Assembly: GCA_945788655.1 (NCBI GenBank)
Contig: CALZMV010000026.1
Coordinates: 1-13,151 of the forward strand
Length of the DNA: 13,151 nt
Direction of reading: 5' to 3'
DNA from: an uncultured Clostridia bacterium
GTDB taxonomy: Bacteria; Bacillota; Clostridia; Peptostreptococcales; Anaerovoracaceae
The notes under the pieces were generated by a model. It searched no databases. It saw only the letters and a list, made by a program, of their open reading frames with translations, and was not told the DNA's origin. Of this stretch, positions 5,802 through 13,151 are shown one piece after another. Numbering within the stretch: the stretch's first letter is position 1; each line of letters begins with the position of its first letter. The position numbers and the translations under genes are program-made.

Positions 5802-6521
5802 GTGAAGATTTTTGGAAATATAGGGCTGGCATTAACCATAGCAAAGGCATTTGTTGGACTAGGTGAATACAGAAGAAGAATTGACAATGCCAGAGCCATT
5901 GGTGATAAAGAAGAAGAGAAAAAGGCCATTTTTGAAGCGTGTAAGCACTGGTCAGACAAGATAGTAAAATATCTTAACCTTGATATAAATGTTGTAAATC
6001 CAGAGAACCTTCCGAATGATGGGCCTGTCGTTTATGTGGCAAACCATCAGTCGTACGCCGATATTGTGCCCTTTGTAAATGTACTAAATCATCAAGTGGG
6101 GTTTATCGCAAAGGAAGATTTGAGTAAAATCCCCGTGTTCGCAGATTGGGTAGCAAGAATCAGAAGTCTGTTTATTAAACGAGGAGATGCAAGAGCTTCG
6201 TTAGACACAATTAATGAAGGGGCTGACCTCGTTAAAAATGGGTATTCTTTAGTTATCTTCCCAGAAGGAACGAGAAGCCATTCTAACAAAATGGCAAAAT
6301 TCAAGCCCGGTGCCCTTAAATTAGCAACGAAAGCTAAGGCGGTAATTGTACCGGTTACAATCAGGAACAGCTATAAAGTGTTTGAGGAAACAGGTACTGC
6401 AACAAAGAATGTAAAGATGGACTTTATCGTTCACGAACCGATAGATACTTCAATGCTAGACAGAAAGGAACTGGCAGTCTTGAGCGACAGGATTGAAGAA
6501 ATCATCCGCAGTGCAATATAG
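5802..6521 (+). CDS. plsC: 1-acyl-sn-glycerol-3-phosphate acyltransferase
   Basis: Adds the second acyl chain to lysophosphatidic acid to make phosphatidic acid, at the inner face of the membrane. The product has 239 residues from a GTG start. The catalytic His82-x4-Asp87 lies in NHQSYAD, the substrate-binding stretch FIKRGDA is at 124-130, EGTRS is at 155-159, and a later VPVTI block is at 183-187, all in the order expected for the family. I chose GTG at 5802 because GGAGGG precedes it by 5 nt; the ATG at 5760 overlaps the promoter. It appears to be transcribed alone and ends at a shared terminator. The stop codon lies inside a run of three 13-bp repeats. Confidence 0.92.
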   Translation: MKIFGNIGLALTIAKAFVGLGEYRRRIDNARAIGDKEEEKKAIFEACKHWSDKIVKYLNLDINVVNPENLPNDGPVVYVANHQSYADIVPFVNVLNHQVGFIAKEDLSKIPVFADWVARIRSLFIKRGDARASLDTINEGADLVKNGYSLVIFPEGTRSHSNKMAKFKPGALKLATKAKAVIVPVTIRNSYKVFEETGTATKNVKMDFIVHEPIDTSMLDRKELAVLSDRIEEIIRSAI

Positions 6522-6546
6522 CAGTGTAATATGGCAGTGCGATATA
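6508..6546 (+). repeat. Three tandem 13-bp repeats across the plsC stop codon
   Basis: Three adjacent units, GCAGTGCAATATA, GCAGTGTAATATG and GCAGTGCGATATA (6508-6520, 6521-6533, 6534-6546), fit the consensus GCAGTGYRATATR. The first encodes the last residues of PlsC, and the stop TAG falls at 6519-6521. Because 13 is not a multiple of 3, the extra units are non-coding. Confidence 0.85.
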
Positions 6547-6568
6547 ATAGAAAAAAATAAGGTATTAA

Positions 6569-6609
6569 AAAATGTGCATCGGACAATCATAGTGCCCTTT
6601 GCACATTTT
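6569..6609. terminator. Bidirectional terminator between plsC and htrA
   Basis: A 10-bp inverted repeat (AAAATGTGCA at 6569-6578, TGCACATTTT at 6600-6609) has a 21-nt loop. T-rich tails lie on both sides: ATTTTATG on plus, and TTTTTTAATACC (counting the end of the stem) on minus. It sits between the stops of two convergent genes. The long loop makes it less certain than the other terminators. Confidence 0.65.
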
Positions 6610-6643
6610 ATTTTATGTGATTAAGACTTATTCATCTGGATTT

Positions 6644-7840
6644 TTAGCTGGCCTCACCAAGTGTAACTGATACCTCTTTCATCTTATCGTCTCTCACTAT
6701 TGTAAGTTTGACCTTGTCGCCCACCTCATATGACCGCACTTTTGAGATGAGCATTTGAGAACTTGTAACGGTCTCTTTATCAATCATATAGATTAAGTCA
6801 CCTGCCTGCAGACCTGCCTTTTTAGCACTTTCGCCTGTTACTTCTTTGATATAAACACCTGTTACAGATACGCCATACTTCATGGCATCCTGTGCAGACG
6901 TTAAATCGAGAATTGTAACTCCAAGAGCGGGTCTGCCTTTTACATATCCGTTTTCAATGAGAGAGTCTGCAACGGTTTTAACTGTATCAACAGGAATTGC
7001 AAAGCCCAGTCCTTCAACATTGGAACCTGAAGACTTGGCAACAACAAGACCGATCAGATTGCCATACTGGTCGAACACTCCACCGCCGGAGTTTCCGGGA
7101 TTTATGGAAGAACTGATTTGCATAAGATTCATTGTTTTGCCATCGATGGTTATCTCTCTCTCTAAAGCACTTATGATTCCTTCTGTTGCAGTCCCTGCAA
7201 GTGTACCTAAAGGATTACCGATGGCTACTGCAAGATCACCCACAGAAAGAGATTGCTCAGCAGCAATAGTAACAGGAGAAAGATTTGATGCTTTTATTTT
7301 AATCACTGCAATATCACATGCATCGTCGGAAGCCACAAGAGATGCGGAGTAGGTTTTGCCATCATGCATAGTAACGGTTATTGTGCTGGCACCGTCGATT
7401 ACGTGATTGTTTGTAAGGATATACCCATCCTCGCTGTAAACGACACCGCTTCCTGCGCCACTTGTCACATATTGTCTCGCCCAGATATCTGTAGATACAG
7501 ATTCAGTGGTTATAGCAACTACTGAATTTTCGTTTTTTGCTATGATTTCCTGAATGGAGAGCTCGCTTCCGGTTGCCTTTGTAAGGCTGTAGTTTGTACC
7601 ATTGATTGTTTTGTTTGAGGAAAAACCACCAAAGTAGTTTGAACAGAGATAAAAGCCGCCTGCACCCGCAAAAGCAGAAAGAATAATTGCGAAAATTAAT
7701 GTAATAACAAATGCCTTTTGCGTAACGTATTTGGGTTGCTTTTTGCTTTTGACGTATTCGGCACCGGCATCGTACTGAGAAGAATTTCTGTATTCTTCAA
7801 ATCTGTCACGATTATCTGAGAATTTATTCCAATCGTCCAT
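6644..7840 (-). CDS. htrA: HtrA/DegP-type membrane-anchored serine protease
   Basis: A stress protease that degrades misfolded proteins outside the cytoplasmic membrane. The 398-residue product begins with a polar cytoplasmic tail (1-41), then a single signal-anchor helix (about 42-67). The trypsin-like domain carries the full triad: His146 (TNNHV), Asp176 (CDIAV) and Ser251 in NPGNSGGG. One PDZ domain spans about 305-395, with the binding-loop region near RPALGV. This layout is the one usual for Firmicutes HtrA proteins (YkdA/YvtA type). It starts after AGGAGGG with 7-nt spacing. It is transcribed alone, divergent from the phosphoglucomutase gene, with no CssRS-type two-component genes visible nearby. 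Confidence 0.93.
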   Translation of the reverse strand: MDDWNKFSDNRDRFEEYRNSSQYDAGAEYVKSKKQPKYVTQKAFVITLIFAIILSAFAGAGGFYLCSNYFGGFSSNKTINGTNYSLTKATGSELSIQEIIAKNENSVVAITTESVSTDIWARQYVTSGAGSGVVYSEDGYILTNNHVIDGASTITVTMHDGKTYSASLVASDDACDIAVIKIKASNLSPVTIAAEQSLSVGDLAVAIGNPLGTLAGTATEGIISALEREITIDGKTMNLMQISSSINPGNSGGGVFDQYGNLIGLVVAKSSGSNVEGLGFAIPVDTVKTVADSLIENGYVKGRPALGVTILDLTSAQDAMKYGVSVTGVYIKEVTGESAKKAGLQAGDLIYMIDKETVTSSQMLISKVRSYEVGDKVKLTIVRDDKMKEVSVTLGEAS

Positions 7841-7876
7841 ATAAATCCCTCCTAATGCATTATATGGTTAAATTAT

Positions 7877-7905
7877 ATTATCAATTTGTGTATTTTCTGT
7901 GTAAA
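7877..7905 (-). promoter_or_regulatory. Promoter of htrA
   Basis: On the minus strand, -35 TTTACA (7905-7900) and -10 GATAAT (7882-7877) are 17 nt apart, each 5 of 6 to consensus. Two nearby TATAAT boxes (7877-7872, 7864-7859) lack a well-placed -35. Confidence 0.5.
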
Positions 7906-7928
7906 AATCATGGGAAATATGATAGAAT
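7900..7928 (+). promoter_or_regulatory. Promoter of the phosphoglucomutase operon
   Basis: An extended -10, TGATAGAAT (7920-7928), lies 17 nt after TGTAAA (7900-7905), a weak -35. The same hexamer, read on the other strand, is the -35 of htrA. The predicted leader is about 74 nt. The start codon at 8009 has only a weak ribosome binding site (AAAGATAGT). Confidence 0.4.
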
Positions 7929-8008
7929 AATTTGTTGAATTATAGCAAACAAAATGATTGATGAAAAGTGTTTTTTAGAGAACTGATAAAATTGATATTA
8001 AAGATAGT

Positions 8009-9685
8009 ATGGAAAAAATAATAAAACAATATTCACAGTGGAAGGAACAAGCCCTTCCTGATAATTTAAGAGCCGAAATTGAGGACATTTCCGATAATCA
8101 GGAACAGATTTATGATAGATTCTGTTCAGAACTGGCATTTGGAACATCAGGCCTTCGCGGCAAGATGGGCGTAGGAACTAACAGAATAAACGAGATAGTC
8201 ATAAGAAGAGCAACTATGGGCGTAGCAGATTATCTTTTGGCAAAGCAAAAAAACTCCCTGATAGTGATAAGCTATGACACGAGAATCGGTTCAAAAATGT
8301 TTGCAGAATCCGTGGCAAAGGCTCTTACAATGAGAGGAATCGATGTATACATCTTTGGTGAACCCACTCCGGTTCCTGTGCTATCCTTTGCAGTAAAACA
8401 TCTGGGTGCTTCCGGAGGGATAATGATTACGGCAAGTCATAACCCAAAGGAATACAACGGATATAAGGTCTATGACCATTGCGGCAACCAGATAGATGAT
8501 CTGAAGGCACGTAAGGTTGAAACATATATTAACAAGAGATCTTATTTTGAAGAAATCCACGAACCCGAGGTATCAGGAACAGTAACTGTAGACAAGGGCG
8601 AGATAAAGGAAGCCTATCTGCAAGCTTTGAAATCAAATATCCTTTGCTGGACAGAGGATAGAGATGAATTTAATAAGTCTATGGAGAACCTTAGCGTAGT
8701 GTATACACCTCTAAATGGTTCAGGAAGAGATTTCGTAATGGGTGCCTTTGACTATCTGGGCGTTGGTAATGTAAAAAGAGTTTCTGAACAATGGGAACAT
8801 GACGGGAATTTTGTTACCTGTCCTTCACCGAATCCGGAGAATCCTAAGGCATTGCAAAAAGCACTTGAACATGCCGATGACAGCACAGATGTTATTATTG
8901 CAACAGACCCTGACAGCGATAGAATGGGTGTTATGGCAAGAAAAAACGGCAGGTTTGAAAGACTTACAGGTGATCAGGTTGGTATACTGATGCTGGATTA
9001 TGTTTGCAGCTGCCACAAAAAGGGTATTAACGGCAAAAACCTGAAAGGTCAAAAGGTCGTATTTAAAAGTTTAGTATCCTCACCTTTTGCTGCAGACATT
9101 GCAAAACACTACGGTGTCGAAATAAAAAATGTTCCTACAGGATTTAAAAATATTGCAAAAGAGATGGAGAACCTCAAGCAGCAGGGCAGAGAGGAAGACT
9201 TCCTCTTTGGTTATGAGGAGAGCCTTGGATACCTGTATGGAAACTACACAAGGGACAAGGACGGCATTCTGGCTGCACAGATGACATGTCTTATGGCGGC
9301 TCAGCTGAAGCAGGAGGGCAAAAGTCTGTTTGACAAGATTGAAGAACTCCATAAACAGCATGGATACATAACGTCCGGGGCAAATTCTATTGAGTTTTCA
9401 ATGGAGAAAGACAGAAAAACCATGGAACAGATAATGGAGGACCTTTTTGGGTCAAAGCTCACAACTATGGCCGGAGAAAGTCTGATTCCAGACAATTCCT
9501 ACAGACATTTGAAGATGTTCCGCGCTTCCGTGCCTTCAGGACATCAGATTATCATAAGACCTTCAGGCACTGAGCTGAAAATAAAAATTTATGCCTTTGC
9601 CAAAGGTACTTCTCAGGAAGAAGCTGATAAAAACATTGAAAAAATCATGGCAGATATCAACGAATTTGCTAAAGAATACAAGTAA
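8009..9685 (+). CDS. pgcA: Phospho-sugar mutase (alpha-phosphoglucomutase)
   Basis: Interconverts glucose 1-phosphate and glucose 6-phosphate (possibly mannose phosphates as well) through a phosphoserine. The 558-residue product has all four family signatures: the phosphoserine loop with Ser143 (TASHNP), the metal loop Asp300-Pro-Asp302-Ser-Asp304-Arg, the sugar-binding GYEES (401-405) and the phosphate-binding RPSGTE (517-522). The length and the SELAFGTSGLRGKMG start match Firmicutes PgcA-type enzymes, which feed UDP-glucose synthesis. The start is set by the family N terminus, although the ribosome binding site is weak. It heads a likely operon with hslO 20 nt downstream. A 7-bp tandem repeat spans its stop codon. 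Confidence 0.93.
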   Translation: MEKIIKQYSQWKEQALPDNLRAEIEDISDNQEQIYDRFCSELAFGTSGLRGKMGVGTNRINEIVIRRATMGVADYLLAKQKNSLIVISYDTRIGSKMFAESVAKALTMRGIDVYIFGEPTPVPVLSFAVKHLGASGGIMITASHNPKEYNGYKVYDHCGNQIDDLKARKVETYINKRSYFEEIHEPEVSGTVTVDKGEIKEAYLQALKSNILCWTEDRDEFNKSMENLSVVYTPLNGSGRDFVMGAFDYLGVGNVKRVSEQWEHDGNFVTCPSPNPENPKALQKALEHADDSTDVIIATDPDSDRMGVMARKNGRFERLTGDQVGILMLDYVCSCHKKGINGKNLKGQKVVFKSLVSSPFAADIAKHYGVEIKNVPTGFKNIAKEMENLKQQGREEDFLFGYEESLGYLYGNYTRDKDGILAAQMTCLMAAQLKQEGKSLFDKIEELHKQHGYITSGANSIEFSMEKDRKTMEQIMEDLFGSKLTTMAGESLIPDNSYRHLKMFRASVPSGHQIIIRPSGTELKIKIYAFAKGTSQEEADKNIEKIMADINEFAKEYK

Positions 9686-9691
9686 CAAGTA
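9678..9691 (+). repeat. 7-bp tandem repeat across the pgcA stop codon
   Basis: Two adjacent identical units of ACAAGTA (9678-9684, 9685-9691). The stop TAA (9683-9685) spans the junction. Confidence 0.7.
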
Positions 9692-9705
9692 AATGGAGAG
9701 AATGA

Positions 9706-10623
9706 ATGAATAAGGTTTTGACGGCAATAGATAAAAGCGGTTCATACCGTGTATATTTAACGATAAGCACAGATTTAGTAGAAGAGGCAAGAGTAATTCA
9801 TAATACTACACCTCTTGCTACAGCAGGTCTTGGCAGAGTTCTTACAGGTGCAGGCTTGATGGGGCTTCTTCTAAAAAACCCTCAAGACAAGCTAACAGTA
9901 ATTTTTAAGGGTGATGGACCTGCCAAACAGATTCTTGCAACAGCAGATGGCGAAGGAAGAGTAAAGGGCTACATTGCAAATCCTGATGTAGATCTGCCTT
10001 TAAGAGAAGACGGCAAGCTTGATGTAGGAGGTTCCCTGGGAATAGGAGAATTGACGGTCATTAAGGATTTAGGACTTAAAGACCCTTATGTTGGGACAAT
10101 CGCCCTTGCAAGCGGTGAGATTGCAGAAGACCTGACCGCATATTATTACATTTCAGAGCAGCAGAATTCAGCTATTTCTTTAGGGGTAAAAATTGAAACG
10201 GACTATAGGGTTGGCGCAGCAGGAGGAATGATAATACAGCTTCTTCCTGATGCAAAAGAAGAATCTATCGACGTTTTGGAAGAGATAATCGCAAAAATGC
10301 CACCTATCACATCCTTAATCGATAAGGTGAATCATGAGCACAGCCAAGCTTCAGATGAAGAAAAGGTTACAAAGCTTGCTGAGGAAATATTTAAGGATGC
10401 ACCGGAGGATTATTCTTTGAATATCCTTGCCATGAGAGAAATCGACTGGGTTTGTGATTGTTCGATGGAAAGGCTTGAGAAGGCATTGATGACAATAGGT
10501 GTTAAGGATCTTAAAGAAATCATTGAAGAAGATGGACGGGCTGAGATGGTATGCCAGTTCTGCCTGAAAAAATATAATTTTGATAAAGAACATCTGGAAA
10601 GAATTTTAGAAAGCATCAGTTAG
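9706..10623 (+). CDS. hslO: Hsp33 redox-regulated chaperone
   Basis: A cytoplasmic holdase chaperone activated by oxidation: its C-terminal cysteines release zinc and form disulfides under oxidative stress. The 305-residue product has the switch cysteines Cys250-x-Cys252 and Cys283-x2-Cys286 (VCDCS and VCQFC), and the conserved N-terminal domain with KGDGPAKQI at about 68-76 and G-rich strands. Two ATGs lie close together within a GAAT triplication (9702 and 9706) in different frames; only 9706 gives the family reading frame, with GGAG 8 nt upstream. Second gene of the phosphoglucomutase operon, 20 nt after it, with a DUF1934 gene 19 nt downstream. Confidence 0.95.
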   Translation: MNKVLTAIDKSGSYRVYLTISTDLVEEARVIHNTTPLATAGLGRVLTGAGLMGLLLKNPQDKLTVIFKGDGPAKQILATADGEGRVKGYIANPDVDLPLREDGKLDVGGSLGIGELTVIKDLGLKDPYVGTIALASGEIAEDLTAYYYISEQQNSAISLGVKIETDYRVGAAGGMIIQLLPDAKEESIDVLEEIIAKMPPITSLIDKVNHEHSQASDEEKVTKLAEEIFKDAPEDYSLNILAMREIDWVCDCSMERLEKALMTIGVKDLKEIIEEDGRAEMVCQFCLKKYNFDKEHLERILESIS

Positions 10624-10642
10624 AAAGAGAGCAAGGTAAGAA

Positions 10643-11068
10643 ATGAAGGAAGTAACCGTAAAAATCATTGGAAAACAAAAACTTGCCGACAGAGAAGAGG
10701 ATCAGATGGAATTTGTCACAGATGGGAAGCTTTATGAAAGAAACGGAGCACACTACATCCTGTACGATGAGAGCGAAGTGTCAGGAATGAAGGGTTGCAC
10801 CACCACTATAAAAATGACAGAAGATTCACTGAAAATGAGAAGAAGCGGAGCCATGGGCATGAATACCGAGCTCTACTTCGAAAGCGGCAAACGATTTAAC
10901 AGCACATACAATACACCTTATGGCCCCATGGGAATAGAAGTTCTTACAAACAATATAACCAATGAGTTCGACAAGGAGCTTTTAAAAGGAGCTGTGTCAG
11001 TGGATTATAAAATAAGTATGGATGGCATTGTTGAAAGCAGCAACACTATTACAATTGAAGTGTATTGA
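10643..11068 (+). CDS. DUF1934 family protein (YwiB-like)
   Basis: A 141-residue protein of the DUF1934 family, related to B. subtilis YwiB. The fold is thought to be a calycin-like beta barrel and the function is not established. The sequence is rich in alternating polar and hydrophobic strands, with the family-like central YGPMGIEVLT and a TIKMTEDSLKMRRSGAM segment. There is no signal peptide or membrane helix, so it is probably cytoplasmic. It starts with AAGG 8 nt upstream, 19 nt after hslO. A 13-bp repeat spans its stop codon, and the 51-nt gap to the next gene is the largest in this operon. Confidence 0.85.
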   Translation: MKEVTVKIIGKQKLADREEDQMEFVTDGKLYERNGAHYILYDESEVSGMKGCTTTIKMTEDSLKMRRSGAMGMNTELYFESGKRFNSTYNTPYGPMGIEVLTNNITNEFDKELLKGAVSVDYKISMDGIVESSNTITIEVY

Positions 11069-11082
11069 TGAAGTATATTGAT
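11057..11082 (+). repeat. Two tandem 13-bp repeats across the DUF1934 stop codon
   Basis: GAAGTGTATTGAT (11057-11069) is followed directly by GAAGTATATTGAT (11070-11082), with one mismatch. The stop TGA lies at 11066-11068 within the first unit. Confidence 0.85.
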
Positions 11083-11119
11083 AGATAATTATTTTACATA
11101 AAAGAAAGAAGGGAAGAAC

Positions 11120-12631
11120 ATGCAAAGAATAGGTTTTGATTCAGAAAAATATATTGAAGAGCAGTCAAAGTATATCCTTGAGAGAATCAATCAGAATGAT
11201 GGACAGAGACTATACTTGGAATTTGGCGGCAAACTGGTGCACGACAAGCATGCAATGCGTTGCCTGCCCGGATTTGATGAAAACGCAAAGATTAAGCTTC
11301 TTCAAAAGTTGAAGGATCAGGCTGAAATTATCATTTGTATCTATTCCGGAGATATAATTAACAGTAAAACACGTCAGGATTTTGGTATAACATATGACCT
11401 CGAAGTCCTCAGACTTATAGATATTTTCCGCAAATACGATTTAGCGGTAAACAGTGTAGTAGTAACCCGCTATGAGGATGCTCCAGCCGTAAGTAAATTT
11501 ATCAACCGACTGGAAAGAAGAGGAATCAGAGTCTACAAGCATAACTATACAAAGGGATATCCAACAGATGTGGAAACCATTGTAAGTGAGGAAGGCTACG
11601 GAGCAAACCCTTATATTGAGGTAACAAGGCCATTAGCTGTAGTCACAGGTCCCGGCGGCGGCAGTGGCAAGCTTGCAACATGTCTTTCACAGCTTTATCA
11701 TGAGTACAGAAGAGGTGTAAAGGCAGGCTATTCAAAATTTGAAACTTTCCCTGTCTGGAATATGCCTTTAAAACACCCTATCAATCTTGCATATGAGGCA
11801 GCAACGGCAGATTTAAAGGATGTCAACATGATAGACTCCTTCCATCTGGAGGCATATGGAAACATGGCTGTTAACTACAACAGAGATTTAGAAGTTTTCC
11901 CTGTAGTAAAACGTATTATCGAAAAAATAACAGGTGAGACCCTGTATCTGTCACCAACAGATATGGGAGTAAATAGAGTAGGATTTTGCATTACTGACGA
12001 TGAAGTAGTAAAAGAAGCGTGCAAGCAGGAAATCATCCGCAGGTTTTTCATAGCTAAGTGTGATTACAAAAAAGGATGGATCAGCGAAGATGCGCTTGAA
12101 CGTTCAGAACTGATAATGAAAGAGGTTAATGCAAAGGAAGACGACAGAAAAGTTGTAAACTATGCGAGAGAATATGCCGAATATAAGCGCAGTTTAGATG
12201 ACAAATACGCCAACACCGTTGTAATGGCTTTAGAAATGCCTGACGGAAGCATAGTGACAGGAAGATCAAGCCGAAGAATGGTTGCAGCTGCAGCTGCAGT
12301 ACTTAACGGTGTAAAGAAGCTTGCAGGCATTGATGATGAAAAATATGTAATTGCACCAAATGTTTTCCAGGATATCCAGCTTTTAAAAAACGATGTTCTG
12401 AAGCATGATAGAACCAGCTTAAACTTAGAAGAAATTCTGATTGCTCTTTCGATTTCTGCTGAAAACAATCCATGTGCAAAAAAAGCAACGGAAATGCTTA
12501 CTGCTCTCAAAGGATGTAGAGCTCATTGCACAGCTATTCTAAGTGAAAGAGATGAACAGACGCTGAGGAGTATGGGCATTGATGTAACATGTGATCCTGA
12601 ATATGTAACAACAAACTTATACTTTGCGTAA
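11120..12631 (+). CDS. DUF1846 family protein with a P-loop-like motif
   Basis: A 503-residue protein of the DUF1846 family, widespread in Firmicutes and of unknown function. The start MQRIGFDSEKYIEEQSKYI is typical, and the length is normal for the family. Residues 174-187 (VVTGPGGGSGKLAT) look like a nucleotide-binding P-loop, following a hydrophobic strand. Earlier, YSGDIINSKTRQDFGI (75-90) is another conserved-looking patch. There is no membrane segment. NTP binding is inferred from the motif only. Its ribosome binding site is AAGGG, and it lies in the same direction as the four neighbouring genes. An alanine stretch near residues 389-393 is encoded by a 16-bp DNA palindrome. Confidence 0.9.
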   Translation: MQRIGFDSEKYIEEQSKYILERINQNDGQRLYLEFGGKLVHDKHAMRCLPGFDENAKIKLLQKLKDQAEIIICIYSGDIINSKTRQDFGITYDLEVLRLIDIFRKYDLAVNSVVVTRYEDAPAVSKFINRLERRGIRVYKHNYTKGYPTDVETIVSEEGYGANPYIEVTRPLAVVTGPGGGSGKLATCLSQLYHEYRRGVKAGYSKFETFPVWNMPLKHPINLAYEAATADLKDVNMIDSFHLEAYGNMAVNYNRDLEVFPVVKRIIEKITGETLYLSPTDMGVNRVGFCITDDEVVKEACKQEIIRRFFIAKCDYKKGWISEDALERSELIMKEVNAKEDDRKVVNYAREYAEYKRSLDDKYANTVVMALEMPDGSIVTGRSSRRMVAAAAAVLNGVKKLAGIDDEKYVIAPNVFQDIQLLKNDVLKHDRTSLNLEEILIALSISAENNPCAKKATEMLTALKGCRAHCTAILSERDEQTLRSMGIDVTCDPEYVTTNLYFA

Positions 12632-12643
12632 TTTGGAGAAGTA

Positions 12644-13151
12644 ATGGCAAAAAAAATTATCAGACGAAGAAACATAAAAAGCACAAAAGAGCACATTAAA
12701 AAAACACGAACGACGGCAACTAAGCAGATATTAAAGAGAAAAGAAAAGTTTAAATATAAGCTTATCTTGGAAGGAGTAGGTGTCGGAGCTCTGACAGGGA
12801 GTGTGGTTTCGCTATATAGATTTGCCTTTCATAAGGTTGAAGCTACGAGAACCCTTATGGTCCATGCTGCAGATAAGAAATTCCTTGTTGCTCTTCTGGG
12901 AATCGGACTTGTACTGTTTATGCTTATAGTTTCTTCCGGTGTAACTAAGAGGGAAAAAATCGCTGGAGGAAGCGGAATACCCCAGGTTGAGGCAGAACTG
13001 AAAGGTCAGATGAATGCTAATTGGCTTCAGGTTATCATAGCAAAGTTTATCGGAAGTCTACTTGCTATAGGGGCAGGTCTTTCTCTGGGAAGCGAGGGTC
13101 CAAGTGTGCAGCTTGGCGCTATGACCGGTAAAGGTGTTTCTAAGATAAGCA
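12644..13151 (+). CDS. ClC-family chloride channel/transporter, N-terminal part
   Basis: The first 169 residues of a membrane anion transporter of the ClC family; the gene runs off the right edge. Residues 109-113 (GSGIP) form the anion-coordinating loop with its serine. Residues 149-153 read GSEGP, where Glu151 is the gating glutamate; most relatives have a basic residue before it. Membrane helices are at about 41-60, 80-98 and 129-148. The first 39 residues are very basic (17 Lys or Arg), an unusual cytoplasmic extension. It begins 12 nt after the DUF1846 gene with GGAG 5 nt before the ATG. Whether it is a channel or a Cl-/H+ exchanger depends on residues outside the window. Confidence 0.9.
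   Translation, partial: MAKKIIRRRNIKSTKEHIKKTRTTATKQILKRKEKFKYKLILEGVGVGALTGSVVSLYRFAFHKVEATRTLMVHAADKKFLVALLGIGLVLFMLIVSSGVTKREKIAGGSGIPQVEAELKGQMNANWLQVIIAKFIGSLLAIGAGLSLGSEGPSVQLGAMTGKGVSKIS

Noticed and set aside
6882..7352. Open frame of 156 codons on the plus strand inside htrA
   Set aside because: It is antisense to the conserved protease domain and shows no recognisable motif or ribosome binding site.
9700..9711. GAAT triplication at the hslO start
   Set aside because: It is too short and simple to be a feature in itself; it only creates two nearby ATGs, of which just one is in frame.
12283..12298. Perfect 16-bp palindrome TGCAGCTGCAGCTGCA
   Set aside because: It lies within the DUF1846 coding region and is explained by a run of GCA/GCT alanine codons.

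Overview
This AT-rich window looks like ordinary chromosome from a low-GC Gram-positive anaerobe, most likely a member of Clostridia. The signs are the rpsF-ssb-rpsR order, strong AGGAGG-type ribosome binding sites, frequent AGA arginine codons, DUF1846, DUF1934 and DUF2148 proteins, a PucR-type regulator and a membrane-anchored HtrA protease. The family or genus cannot be named safely from this sequence alone. No phage, plasmid, complete insertion sequence, CRISPR array, rRNA or tRNA gene was seen.

Layout, left to right. (1) 2-1051, minus strand: the rpsF-ssb-rpsR operon (S6, single-strand DNA-binding protein, S18), with a structured leader RNA and a promoter whose -35 lies inside the terminator of the next gene. 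(2) 1126-2046, minus: a sugar-phosphate nucleotidyltransferase-like enzyme, divergent from a small DUF2148 iron-sulfur-type protein (2150-2698, plus) through overlapping promoters. (3) 2699-2930: a gene-free stretch holding a degenerate palindromic element and a strong bidirectional terminator. (4) 2931-5668, minus: PAP2-family phosphatase, cysteine synthase and a PucR-type regulator, packed as one operon. (5) 5802-6521, plus: a PlsC-type acyltransferase, which converges on an HtrA-like protease (6644-7840, minus) at a bidirectional terminator. (6) 8009 to the right edge, plus: phosphoglucomutase, Hsp33, a DUF1934 protein, a DUF1846 protein and the start of a ClC chloride transporter, spaced like one operon.

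Working together: the left operon serves translation and DNA replication. The phosphoglucomutase and the nucleotidyltransferase could both feed activated sugars for envelope polymers. PlsC and the PAP2 phosphatase act in phospholipid or undecaprenyl-lipid metabolism. HtrA and Hsp33 are stress and quality-control factors. The cysteine synthase operon may be under its own PucR regulator (inference).

I found no convincing new multi-gene system. The points most worth a second look are small: near-perfect 13-bp tandem repeats across the stop codons of two genes, a 14-bp direct repeat bracketing the pucR-like gene, the folded rpsF leader, the degenerate palindrome after DUF2148, a P-loop-like motif in the DUF1846 protein, and a serine in the ClC gating motif.
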